A stretch of 15,541 bases of DNA from Chloroflexota bacterium (lineage in GTDB: Bacteria; Chloroflexota; Dehalococcoidia; GIF9; AB-539-J10): the NCBI GenBank assembly GCA_015222295.1, contig JADFUZ010000094.1, positions 1 through 15,541 of the forward strand. Reading direction: 5' to 3'. This document shows positions 1 to 7,119 of this stretch, one piece after another (the stretch's first letter is position 1; each line of letters opens with the position of its first letter). The translations under genes were made by a program, and so were the position numbers. The notes below the pieces were generated by a model. That model had not been told where the DNA came from, ran no database searches, and was given only the letters and a program-made list of their open reading frames with translations.

Positions 1-1
1 G

Positions 2-1024
2 AGTAGGTTCCGTGCGATACTGGGGCTGCTGATGTTGTTCGGGGTCGTGGTCATGGTGGCTACCACCTTGGGAAGCGTTCACATACATTTCTCGGACTGT
101 CTGGACGTCTTTCTTTCACGGTTGCCTTTCCTCTCTGTTGCATCTTCATGCCCGGAGAACCTTAGCACCATAATCCTGGACATCAGGCTTCCGCGTATCC
201 TTCTGGCGGGGCTGGTAGGGGCGGCTTTGGCGGTGGCCGGAGCCACTTACCAGGGGTTGTTTCGTAATCCGCTGGCTGACCCTTACCTGATTGGCGTCGC
301 CCAAGGAGCTGGACTAGGAGCTACCATTGCTTTTCTTATCCCTTTCACCATTCAGTGGGTGAGTTTTGGAGTTGTCTCTCTGTTTGCCTTTGTCGGTGGC
401 TTGAGCGCTGTTGCTGTCGTCTATTCACTGGCTCGTGTGGGCAAGACTCTGCCAGCAACCACTCTTATTCTTGCCGGGGTGGCCTTGGGTGCTTTCCTGT
501 CTGCCATCACGTGCTACCTGTTGACTATTTGTGGGGAAGAGTTGCACGGGATTCTATTCTGGTTGCTTGGTGGACTCTCCCTGACGAAATGGACCGAAGT
601 ATGGACAGTCGTCCCGTGCGTGTTGGCAGGGATTGCAGTTATCTTTCTTCATGCTCGGCCCCTCAATGTGATGCAGCTTGACGAGGAACAGGCTCAACAG
701 CTGGGCATAAATGTGGAGAGGGTCAAGCTCATATTGCTCGGTGCGGCGACGCTGATTACCTCTGCTGCAGTCTGCTTCACTGGCCTCATCGGTTTCGTGG
801 GGATTATCGTGCCTCACGCGGTGAGGCTCATCTGGGGCCCGGACCATCGTTTCTTGCTTCCTTTGTCCACGCTGGTGGGGGGCATATTCCTTATTCTGGC
901 CGACACCCTGGCTCAGACATTGCTTTCTCCCGAAGAGATTCCTGTGGGTGTCATAACCGCTTTTTGTGGAGCTCCTTTCTTTCTGTATCTGCTCCGGAGA
1001 AAGAAAAGGCTTGCTTTCTTCTGA
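2..1024 (+). CDS. btuC: B12/corrinoid ABC transporter permease BtuC (FecCD family), 5' partial
   Basis: Inner-membrane permease of a corrinoid (or siderophore-type) ABC importer; it passes substrate from a periplasmic or lipid-anchored binding protein to the cytoplasm using the ATPase encoded next door. The frame is open to the left edge, with about 10 codons before the first in-window ATG at 32, so the true start is probably outside the window. FecCD hallmarks are visible: an RLPRILLAGLVGAALAVAGA stretch followed by YQGLFRNPLADPYLIG, and near the C-terminus GFVGIIVPHAVRL and PVGVITAFCGAPFF. About 340 residues with many hydrophobic segments match the family length (about 330-350, ten helices). 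The ATPase gene follows within 15 bases and then B12 genes, so corrinoid is the likely substrate; heme or siderophore cannot be excluded from sequence alone. A binding protein (btuF) would be expected just upstream. Confidence 0.93.
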   Translation, partial: SRFRAILGLLMLFGVVVMVATTLGSVHIHFSDCLDVFLSRLPFLSVASSCPENLSTIILDIRLPRILLAGLVGAALAVAGATYQGLFRNPLADPYLIGVAQGAGLGATIAFLIPFTIQWVSFGVVSLFAFVGGLSAVAVVYSLARVGKTLPATTLILAGVALGAFLSAITCYLLTICGEELHGILFWLLGGLSLTKWTEVWTVVPCVLAGIAVIFLHARPLNVMQLDEEQAQQLGINVERVKLILLGAATLITSAAVCFTGLIGFVGIIVPHAVRLIWGPDHRFLLPLSTLVGGIFLILADTLAQTLLSPEEIPVGVITAFCGAPFFLYLLRRKKRLAFF

Positions 1025-1039
1025 AAAGGGTTGTCAACG

Positions 1040-1852
1040 ATGATTGAACTGAGCCGCGTCACCCTGGGGTATGACCACCGGACTGTCTTGAGTGACATAA
1101 GCGTAAGGGCAAGAGAGGGCAGGATCGTGGGGCTCATTGGCCCGAACGGTTCGGGAAAATCAACACTTATCAGGGGGATGGCACGGTTGATCAATCTCTT
1201 CTCGGGCCATATCTTCATTGATGGGCGAGACCTGACAACCTATAAGAGAGAGGAGATCGCCCGGCTCATCGCTACCGTCCCGCAGAACGCCGTCTTGCCC
1301 GAGGCCTTTACTGCTTTCGAGGTGGTGCTCATGGGCAGAACGCCTCACCTGGGACTTCTTCGCGGAGAACGAGAGACGGATAGACGTATAGCATGGCAGG
1401 CAATGGAAGCAACGCGGACTGAGTTCCTTGCTGACCGCAGAGTGGGTGAGCTCTCTGGGGGGGAGAGGCAAAGGCTTGTGGTCGCTCGGGCGCTAACGCA
1501 GCAGCCGAGCATTCTCCTTCTTGATGAGCCAACAGCACACTTGGACATAAGTCATCAAGTTGAAATCCTGGATCTGATCAAAGGGCTGTCGCTTGATCGG
1601 GGCTTGACTGTAGTCATCGCGCTGCACGACCTGAATCTCGCGGCGCAGTATTGTTATTGGCTTGTGATGCTGAGTGAAGGAAGGGTTCATAGTGAGGGAC
1701 CCCCGGATCAGGTGCTTACGGTCCGCGGTATCAGGGAAGTCTATGGGGCCGAGGTCTGCGTTCAGCCTCACCCGGTAAACAGGTTGCCAATGACAGTCAT
1801 AACAAGGGGCGAAAGTGGAAAGAGAGACTTGCAGCCTCCGGTAGCGAAATGA
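1040..1852 (+). CDS. btuD: B12/corrinoid ABC transporter ATP-binding protein BtuD
   Basis: Cytoplasmic ATPase that drives the BtuC permease. Counting from the ATG at 1040 (270 aa): Walker A GPNGSGKS at 34-41, Q-loop PQN at 81-83, ABC signature LSGGERQR at 138-145, Walker B ILLLDEP at 158-164 and the H-loop histidine at 196 (ALHDLNLAAQY). This is the FepC/BtuD/FhuC type. A TTG at 1031 would add three residues. I prefer the ATG because AAAAGGG (1024-1030) sits 9 bases before it, whereas it directly abuts the TTG. The stop overlaps the next start as ATGA, indicating translational coupling to cbiB. The residues after about 240 diverge, as is usual for this family. Confidence 0.93.
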   Translation: MIELSRVTLGYDHRTVLSDISVRAREGRIVGLIGPNGSGKSTLIRGMARLINLFSGHIFIDGRDLTTYKREEIARLIATVPQNAVLPEAFTAFEVVLMGRTPHLGLLRGERETDRRIAWQAMEATRTEFLADRRVGELSGGERQRLVVARALTQQPSILLLDEPTAHLDISHQVEILDLIKGLSLDRGLTVVIALHDLNLAAQYCYWLVMLSEGRVHSEGPPDQVLTVRGIREVYGAEVCVQPHPVNRLPMTVITRGESGKRDLQPPVAK

Positions 1853-2784
1853 TGGAAGTTGCGGCCATTATTGTGCTGGCTCTGGCAATAGACGTGTGCC
1901 TGGGAGAGCCGCCTGAAATCGTACATCCAGTCGTATGGATGGGAAAAGCAACCTCAATGTTGGAGAGACTGGCGCCCACTGAGGGCGCAAATGCGCAGCG
2001 TTTATATGGCACCATTATGGTCTTGCTCACCGTGCTTGCTTTCGTTATGCCCGTTTACTTTCTTCTCCGTTATGTGAGCGGGATTGGGTCAGTGGTTTAT
2101 GTGATCGCCGGCGGCCTGCTGTTGAAACCGTCGTTTTCGTTCGCAGCACTTCGTAAGGCTGCTCTTGAGATTGAACTTCTTTTGTCCACGGGCAAGATGG
2201 AAGGGGCCCGAACTAAGATGCCTGTGTTGGTGAGCCGCGATGTCGATAGGCTCGGGAAGGGCCTGATGGTCTCGGCAACCCTGGAGTCCGTGGCGGAGAA
2301 CAGCTGTGATAGTGTGGTTGCGCCCCTATTCTTCTTCTTGCTGCTTGGTGTGCCTGGTGCAGTAGCCTATCGCGTAGTCAACACTATGGATGGCATGATC
2401 GGGTATCATGGGAAGTATGAGTATCTGGGCAAATTTGCCGCGAAGCTGGATGACCTCTTGAATTTCATCCCGGCCAGGATTTCAGGACTGCTGATGGTGG
2501 CGGCCGCCTACCTGTGTGGCAGGAATGGCAGGGATGCGTGGCGCATCATGCATCGAGACCATCGCAAGACCGAGAGTCCGAATGCAGGCTGGCCAATGAG
2601 CGCTGTAGCAGGAGCACTTGAGGTTCGGCTGGAAAAGGAGGGATGCTACAGGCTAGGCAACCCCATTAACACTCTCTCCCCTGTGGCCATTAAGCGGGGA
2701 GTGATACTGGTAACAGTGTCTGCACTGCTGTGGGTTCTGTGCTGTTCGATCATGGAGGCGACGTTTCTTGTCTTTGCTAGCTAG
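1849..2784 (+). CDS. cbiB: Adenosylcobinamide-phosphate synthase CbiB (CobD-type)
   Basis: Membrane enzyme that condenses adenosylcobyric acid with (R)-1-amino-2-propanol O-2-phosphate, giving adenosylcobinamide phosphate. The 311 residues match the family length (about 310-320). Seen motifs: D15 and GEPP at 19-22, HPVVWMG at 26-32, SRDVDRL at 129-135, the signature ESVAENSCDSVVAPLFF at about 146-162, the VNTMDGMIGYHG segment near 177-188, and NAGWPMSAVAGALEVRLEK near 245-263. Hydrophobic segments at about 5-17, 53-75, 79-93, 159-176 and 280-300 fit a multi-pass membrane protein. The start overlaps the btuD stop (ATGA). No clear Shine-Dalgarno is seen, so coupling to btuD probably drives translation. 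The substrate amine phosphate comes from the product of the next gene. Confidence 0.95.
   Translation: MMEVAAIIVLALAIDVCLGEPPEIVHPVVWMGKATSMLERLAPTEGANAQRLYGTIMVLLTVLAFVMPVYFLLRYVSGIGSVVYVIAGGLLLKPSFSFAALRKAALEIELLLSTGKMEGARTKMPVLVSRDVDRLGKGLMVSATLESVAENSCDSVVAPLFFFLLLGVPGAVAYRVVNTMDGMIGYHGKYEYLGKFAAKLDDLLNFIPARISGLLMVAAAYLCGRNGRDAWRIMHRDHRKTESPNAGWPMSAVAGALEVRLEKEGCYRLGNPINTLSPVAIKRGVILVTVSALLWVLCCSIMEATFLVFAS
2754..2758 (+). promoter_or_regulatory. Shine-Dalgarno GGAGG inside the end of cbiB
   Basis: GGAGG lies 9 bases before a TTG codon at 2768. It supports that TTG as the start of the decarboxylase gene over the downstream in-frame GTG codons at 2792 and 2801, which have weaker upstream matches. 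Confidence 0.6.
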
Positions 2785-3913
2785 ACCGGAAGTGGCACAT
2801 GTGACAGACTGCCAGCACGGCGGCATCGACTATGCGGAGTTGGCCGCTATTGGCATTTCCAGTGATGAAATCGTTGATTTCAGTGCAAATCTGAATCCTT
2901 TCGGCCCGCCGCCAGAGGTGATGCAAGCGCTGAGCGATGCGAGTCATGGGTCAGACGAAGCAATCTGCCGTTATCCTGACTCGCAGGCTTTCCATCTGAG
3001 GCGTTCCCTGGCCAAGGCACTGGGGATCAGAGTGGAGAATATGGTAGTCGGCAACGGCTCCACTGAGCTCATACGCCTGACAGCCCTGGCCTACTTTGGC
3101 AAGGGAGACAGGGTTCTAATTGTGGAGCCCACCTTTGGCGAATACGAAGCCGCCTGTCAAATCACGGGCGCGACTGTCATCAGGCAACGTCTGTCAAAGG
3201 ATAACGATTTCCAGCCGGATGTGGAAGGAACAGTGGAACTCATCAAACAGCATCGTCCCAAGGGCGTCTTCGTTTGCAACCCCAACAACCCCACGGGAAG
3301 ATACCTTTCACGGGCGGCATTCGAGAGGATCCTGGATGCTGGCGATGATTTGCTCGTGGTTCTGGACGAAGCCTACGTTGGCTTTGTGGACGACGCCTGG
3401 TCTTCTCCGAGTTTGGCTTTGCAGTCGTCGTCGGCCAGTAAGAAACGAGGCAATCTTCTCATCCTGCGATCTATGACCAAGGACTACGCCATGGCGGGAC
3501 TCCGGTTGGGCTATGGCATAGCGAGAGAGGAGATCGCTGACACTCTACGGCGCGTCTGTCCACCATGGAATGTCAACGTCCTGGCGCAGAGAACAGGTAT
3601 CGCCGCCATAGCTAATGACACGTACCTGAGCCGGTGTCGGAGTGAGCTAAAGCAGGCAAACAGCTATCTTGTTGCCGAGCTTTCCGGACTCGGCTTGGCG
3701 CCTCTTCGGTCGGAGGCGAATTTCTTTCTGGTCGACGTCGGGGATGCACGGAAGTTCCGGCGTGAACTACTTGAACGTAGGATACTGGTGCGTGATTGCA
3801 GTTCGTTTGGGCTGCCGCAGTACGTTCGCATTGCGCCCCGGACCTTGACTGAGTGCCAGATGCTGGTGGCCAGTATCAGGGAGCTAAGGAATAGATGTGT
3901 GAACGGGGGCTAA
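2768..3913 (+). CDS. cobD: L-threonine-O-3-phosphate decarboxylase (CobD, HisC-like PLP enzyme)
   Basis: Fold-type I PLP enzyme of the HisC/CobD group. It decarboxylates L-threonine O-3-phosphate to (R)-1-amino-2-propanol O-2-phosphate, the linker used by CbiB. Counting from TTG at 2768 (381 aa): HGG at 17-19, DFSANLNPFGPP at 37-48, NPNNPTG at 171-177, DEAYVGF at 200-206 (D200 should contact the pyridine nitrogen), and SMTKDYAMAGLRLGY with K238 as the expected Schiff-base lysine; a phosphate/carboxylate-binding arginine motif YVRIAPR lies near the end. The sequence alone could fit histidinol-phosphate aminotransferase. The early HGG element and the position between cbiB and cobO favour the cobamide role. 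It overlaps cbiB by 17 bases and cobO by 19. The start is uncertain (TTG 2768, GTG 2792 or GTG 2801). Confidence 0.9.
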   Translation: MSLLARPEVAHVTDCQHGGIDYAELAAIGISSDEIVDFSANLNPFGPPPEVMQALSDASHGSDEAICRYPDSQAFHLRRSLAKALGIRVENMVVGNGSTELIRLTALAYFGKGDRVLIVEPTFGEYEAACQITGATVIRQRLSKDNDFQPDVEGTVELIKQHRPKGVFVCNPNNPTGRYLSRAAFERILDAGDDLLVVLDEAYVGFVDDAWSSPSLALQSSSASKKRGNLLILRSMTKDYAMAGLRLGYGIAREEIADTLRRVCPPWNVNVLAQRTGIAAIANDTYLSRCRSELKQANSYLVAELSGLGLAPLRSEANFFLVDVGDARKFRRELLERRILVRDCSSFGLPQYVRIAPRTLTECQMLVASIRELRNRCVNGG

Positions 3914-4413
3914 TCCAGGTGTATACCGGTGCCGGCAAGGGCAAGACGACAGCGGCTTTGGGACTCGCACTCAGGGCGGTGGGGCAGGGAATGAAGGTCA
4001 TCGTCATTCAATTCATCAAGGGTGATCGCAGTTGCGGAGAGCATCGGTTTTGTGCGCGGTACCGCCCGTTTGAATTGGTGCAGCTAAATCCCGGGGATAG
4101 CTTTGTCCAGACCCGGGAGGAGCTTCGTGAAACTACTGAGCGGACTCTGGCGTTCGCCCAGAAGACCGTAGTCAGTGGGCAGTATGATGTCGTTATTCTT
4201 GACGAAATACTTGTGGCCGTGAGCAAAGGGCTAGTGACTTCAGAAGAAGCGTTGGAGCTAATGGGTAGGAAGGCTCGAAAGACGGAGCTAGTATTGACCG
4301 GGCGCGGCGCGACCAAGGAGATCATTGAGAAAGCAGACCTGGTTACCGAAATGGTAGCGATCAAGCATCCATTTGATAGTGGCATTACGGGGCGCAAGGG
4401 CATTGAGTACTGA
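3895..4413 (+). CDS. cobO: Cob(I)alamin/corrinoid adenosyltransferase, CobO/BtuR (CobA) type
   Basis: Transfers the 5'-deoxyadenosyl group of ATP to the cobalt of a reduced corrinoid, an early step in salvage. It has a nucleotide-binding P-loop TGAGKGKTTAALG (GAGKGKTT at 12-19), Walker-B-like VVILDE at 99-104, and the C-terminal family signature TGRGA, ADLVTEM, KHPFDSGITGRKGIEY. The 172 residues are slightly shorter than E. coli BtuR (about 196), which carries an extra N-terminal segment. The ATG at 3895 lies inside the end of the decarboxylase gene; AAGGA (3886-3890) is 4 bases upstream and AGGGAG (3878-3883) is 11 bases upstream. This family is distinct from the PduO and EutT types. Confidence 0.95.
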   Translation: MCERGLIQVYTGAGKGKTTAALGLALRAVGQGMKVIVIQFIKGDRSCGEHRFCARYRPFELVQLNPGDSFVQTREELRETTERTLAFAQKTVVSGQYDVVILDEILVAVSKGLVTSEEALELMGRKARKTELVLTGRGATKEIIEKADLVTEMVAIKHPFDSGITGRKGIEY

Positions 4414-4420
4414 GGGTGGA

Positions 4421-5494
4421 ATGAGCAACAAGTTGTCGAGAGTGTTGAAAGAGATCGGGCCTGTCGATATGGAAGCCATGGAAGAAGCCCGAAATCGTCA
4501 GGATGAATTGACCAAGCCACGGGGCAGTCTCGGGCGGCTAGAGGATTTGGCGATCAAGATAGCCGGCATCAAGGGCAGGATGGTTCAGCATTTCGAGCAC
4601 AAAGTCATTGTGACGATGGCTGCTGATCATGGTGTGGTCCGTGAGGGAGTAGCACTCTATCCTCAGGAGGTCACCAGGCAAATGGTGCTCAACTTCCTCA
4701 ATGGCGGTGCAGGAATAAACGTTCTTGCTCGCTTTGCCGGTGCTCGAGTTGTCGTTGTTGACATGGGTGTGATTGGCGGATTTGAGCCCCACGTTGGGCT
4801 GGTCTGCAAGAGGATAGGTCCTGGCACCAGGGACATGACAGAGGGGGCGGCCATGACGCGGCGCCAGGCGGTGAATGCCATCGTGGCTGGTGTGGAAGTC
4901 GTGGAGGCGGAGATAGGTAGGGGGCTTGATATCGTGGGAACTGGGGACATGGGTATTGGGAATACTACGGCCAGCAGCGCCATACTTGCTGCCGTCACGG
5001 GTGAGGCGGTTCAAAAGGTGACTGGCCGGGGAACGGGCTTGGCTGATGACCAGCTGGTGCACAAGGCTAGAATGATCAAGAAGGCTTTGGAGACCAACGT
5101 GCCGGATCCTGATGACCCGATTGATATCTTGGCTAAGGTGGGCGGTTTCGAGATCGGTGGTTTGGCAGGCGTCATGCTAGGAGCGGCGGCACATCATGTT
5201 CCTGTAGTGATCGATGGCTTTGTATCAGGGGCTGCAGCACTGATTGCTACTAAGCTGTCCCCCGGGCTGACGGACTATCTTGTTGCCGGTCACCTTTCTG
5301 CTGAAAGCGGCCACAGAACACTCTTGGAGTATCTGGGATTGGACCCACTTCTGACCCTGGAAATGCGTCTCGGTGAGGGGACGGGGGCAGCGCTGGGGAT
5401 CGCAATTGTGGAGGCGGCGGTGAGGAGCATGGCGGAAATGGCTACGTTTGCTGAGGCTGGTGTTTCCACGATTGAGAATGAGGGTGATTGTTGA
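4421..5494 (+). CDS. cobT: Nicotinate-nucleotide--dimethylbenzimidazole phosphoribosyltransferase CobT
   Basis: Activates the lower-ligand base (5,6-dimethylbenzimidazole or another benzimidazole/purine) by exchanging it with nicotinate on NaMN, giving alpha-ribotide 5'-phosphate. Seen from ATG 4421 (357 aa): TKPRGSLGRLE at 31-41, VTMAADHGVVREGVALYP near 64-81, GTGDMGIGNTTASSA around 171-185, FVSGAAALIA, AGHLSAESGHR, and LGEGTGAALG containing the catalytic glutamate E319 (equivalent to E317 of the Salmonella enzyme). The frame is open upstream to an ATG at 4373, which would overlap cobO by 41 bases. I chose 4421 because it follows the cobO stop by 7 bases, has GAGGG (4412-4416) just before it, and gives the usual family length. 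The base it prefers cannot be read from the sequence. Confidence 0.95.
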   Translation: MSNKLSRVLKEIGPVDMEAMEEARNRQDELTKPRGSLGRLEDLAIKIAGIKGRMVQHFEHKVIVTMAADHGVVREGVALYPQEVTRQMVLNFLNGGAGINVLARFAGARVVVVDMGVIGGFEPHVGLVCKRIGPGTRDMTEGAAMTRRQAVNAIVAGVEVVEAEIGRGLDIVGTGDMGIGNTTASSAILAAVTGEAVQKVTGRGTGLADDQLVHKARMIKKALETNVPDPDDPIDILAKVGGFEIGGLAGVMLGAAAHHVPVVIDGFVSGAAALIATKLSPGLTDYLVAGHLSAESGHRTLLEYLGLDPLLTLEMRLGEGTGAALGIAIVEAAVRSMAEMATFAEAGVSTIENEGDC

Positions 5495-6261
5495 GATTCT
5501 GGGCGGCTTGGCAATTCCTCACCATAATACCTGCTCCACGGCGTCGGGAGTTTGTGACCCAAGAGTTGGGGAAGTCGGTTGCTTTCTTCCCTGTAATTGG
5601 CCTCGTGCTGGGCCTCGTGCTATTGGGGCTTGACCGTTTGATGGCGTTGTTTCTGCCTTCGTTTCTGATCAACATCCTGCTGGTTGCGGCTCTCGCTATT
5701 CTCACAGGGGCGCTACACCTGGATGGGTTCATTGATACTTGCGACGGGCTGGCTGCGAAGAAATCAACGCAGGCTAGGTTGAAGGTGATGGGTGATAGCC
5801 GCGTGGGCGGATTCGGCGTTGTCGGGGGAAGCTGTCTGATTCTGTGCAAGTTTGCCTCACTGGTCGCTTTACCGCAGGCGCTGCGAGGAACTGCGCTGGT
5901 TCTCATGCCTGTCTTGAGTCGCTGGGGGATGGTCGGGGTCATCTCCTTGTTCAGCGCCGCTAAGAAGCAGGGGATGGGATGGCTTTTGAAGCGAGAGGTG
6001 AATTGGAAAGAGACCACTGTAGCAACGGTCTTTTCGGTGAGTGTAACGCTGGCTTTTCTGGGATGGTGGGGAGCACCAGTATTGGGTGGACTTTGCCTCG
6101 TTGTGCTAGGGGCGGCAAAATCGCTTTGTCACATATTCGGGGGACTCACAGGTGACATGTATGGAGCAATATGCGAGTTCGCTGAGGTAGCTGTGCTTAT
6201 TCTATTCGTCACAGTTGGTGGATTGGGAGGGAGCGGTTGCCTGGGCTCGGTTCTCCTGTGA
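5488..6261 (+). CDS. cobS: Adenosylcobinamide-GDP ribazoletransferase (cobalamin synthase) CobS
   Basis: Polytopic membrane enzyme that joins adenosylcobinamide-GDP with alpha-ribazole (or its 5'-phosphate), releasing GMP; the last ring-assembly step. Family features: AWQFLTIIP at the N-terminus, FFPVIGLVLG, the metal/substrate motif GALHLDGFIDTCDGLAAK, KVMGDSRVGGFGVVG, LSRWGM, and the C-terminal GGLTGDMYGAICEFAEV. The 257 residues are typical. The frame has a TGA just before 5488, so the start must be TTG at 5488 or TTG at 5491; GAGGG (5480-5484) is 3 or 6 bases away, which favours 5491. It overlaps the cobT stop by 7 (or 4) bases, so translation is probably coupled. Confidence 0.94.
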   Translation: MLRFWAAWQFLTIIPAPRRREFVTQELGKSVAFFPVIGLVLGLVLLGLDRLMALFLPSFLINILLVAALAILTGALHLDGFIDTCDGLAAKKSTQARLKVMGDSRVGGFGVVGGSCLILCKFASLVALPQALRGTALVLMPVLSRWGMVGVISLFSAAKKQGMGWLLKREVNWKETTVATVFSVSVTLAFLGWWGAPVLGGLCLVVLGAAKSLCHIFGGLTGDMYGAICEFAEVAVLILFVTVGGLGGSGCLGSVLL

Positions 6262-6277
6262 GCATGGCAGCCCGCGT

Positions 6278-6304
6278 CAACGGCGAGCGAATTCGCTGGC
6301 GTTG
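6278..6304 (+). other. Intercistronic hairpin between cobS and cobU
   Basis: CAACG (6278-6282) pairs with CGTTG (6300-6304) and encloses the perfect 12-base palindrome AGCGAATTCGCT (6286-6297). No T-run follows, so it does not look like an intrinsic terminator. A role in mRNA processing or stability, or as a protein site, is inference. It lies in the only sizeable gap (87 bases) inside the B12 operon. Confidence 0.45.
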
Positions 6305-6348
6305 GACGGTGGAAAACATGGTAAGAGGTTATGGGAGGGGGCAATCCT

Positions 6349-6951
6349 ATGGCTAAGAGCTTGATGCTCATCTTGGGCGGGGTGCGCAGTGGCAAGAGCA
6401 CTCTCGCCCAGCGAAAGGGCGAGGAACTGGGAGGGAAAGTGCTTTTTGTGGCCACAGGGGAGGCTCTTGACGAGGAGATGGCCTGGCGCATTCAAGAACA
6501 CAGGAGAAAACGTCCTAAGAGTTGGCGGACTCTGGAAGTGAGCATGAATGTGGGTCGGAAGTTGGGAGAACAGGCTGGGGATTCGGACGTGGTTATCCTC
6601 GATTGCGTGACCCTGCTCGTTTCCAACATTACTATGCACCTCGCGGGCTTGACCGTGGAGAGCATTGCGCCTCGCGTGACTGCGAACCGCGTGACGAATG
6701 TGGAACAAACAGAGGCTGCCAGGGCAGAAAAGCTGGTCATGAGCGAAATGCAGGAGCTAATCACGTTTATCACCGAGTATGTGGGCACCTTTATAGTGAT
6801 TTCTAACGAAGTGGGTCTGGGCCTGGTGCCTGATAACCCGCTGGGACGACTCTACCGAGACCTGCTCGGCAAAGCCAATCAGCTTCTGGCGCACCACGCT
6901 CACGAGGTCTATTTTATGGCTGCCGGCATTCCCGTGAAGATAAAGGGCTAG
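6349..6951 (+). CDS. cobU: Adenosylcobinamide kinase / adenosylcobinamide-phosphate guanylyltransferase CobU
   Basis: Bifunctional cytoplasmic enzyme: phosphorylates adenosylcobinamide and transfers GMP from GTP to make adenosylcobinamide-GDP, the substrate of CobS. From ATG 6349 (200 aa): P-loop GGVRSGKS at 10-17, VLFVATGEALDEEM at 31-44, RIQEHRRKRPKSW at 47-59 (H51 aligns with the guanylylated H46 of Salmonella CobU), VVILDC at 81-86, and the C-terminal signature ISNEVGLGLVPDNPLGRLYRD then GKANQ. Length is normal for the family (about 180-200). An upstream in-frame ATG at 6331 is possible. I prefer 6349 because GGGAGGGGG (6333-6341) is 7 bases before it and covers the other ATG's first codons. 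It ends the B12 operon. Confidence 0.95.
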   Translation: MAKSLMLILGGVRSGKSTLAQRKGEELGGKVLFVATGEALDEEMAWRIQEHRRKRPKSWRTLEVSMNVGRKLGEQAGDSDVVILDCVTLLVSNITMHLAGLTVESIAPRVTANRVTNVEQTEAARAEKLVMSEMQELITFITEYVGTFIVISNEVGLGLVPDNPLGRLYRDLLGKANQLLAHHAHEVYFMAAGIPVKIKG

Positions 6952-6959
6952 TTTTCCAG

Positions 6960-7028
6960 AGAACGCCCACGCTATCCCAGGTCCGGTTCTGGCATTGGGG
7001 TTGGCAGACCCGCTCTCAATGGCGTTCT
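6960..7028. repeat. Inverted repeat downstream of cobU (AGAACGCC / GGCGTTCT)
   Basis: Eight-base perfect arms at 6960-6967 and 7021-7028 flank 53 bases that contain a second weak pairing (CATTG 6993-6997 with CAATG 7017-7021). It starts 8 bases after the cobU stop. The position suggests an mRNA 3' structure, but there is no run of T and the loop is long, so a terminator role is not shown. Confidence 0.3.
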
Positions 7029-7093
7029 TAAACGTGGCCCCAATCTCATGTTGAACCTATCTCCCGCGATGCTGTTCTAGGTTCTCCTTCGAA

Positions 7094-7118
7094 CGTCATT
7101 CAGAACGAAGTGAAGACC
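7094..7118 (+). repeat. Degenerate GTCATTC-type interspersed repeat (possible)
   Basis: The segment beginning CGTCATTCAGAACGAAGTGA resembles the short dispersed element I recall from several bacterial genomes (consensus roughly CGTCATTCTGAGCGAAGCGA, continuing AGAATC). It ends beside the palindrome CCCCTAGGGG (7117-7126), which includes the stop codon of the minus-strand gene. Only one copy is present here, so the call rests on resemblance. Confidence 0.3.
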
Positions 7119-7119
7119 C

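Noticed and set aside
4373..4420. 16-codon N-terminal extension of CobT
   Set aside because: It would overlap cobO by 41 bases and add residues absent from the family; the ATG at 4421 follows a ribosome site and the cobO stop.
4008..4520. 170-codon minus-strand frame over cobO and the start of cobT
   Set aside because: It lies opposite well-supported cobO and cobT motifs and is Ser/Arg rich with no recognisable domain.
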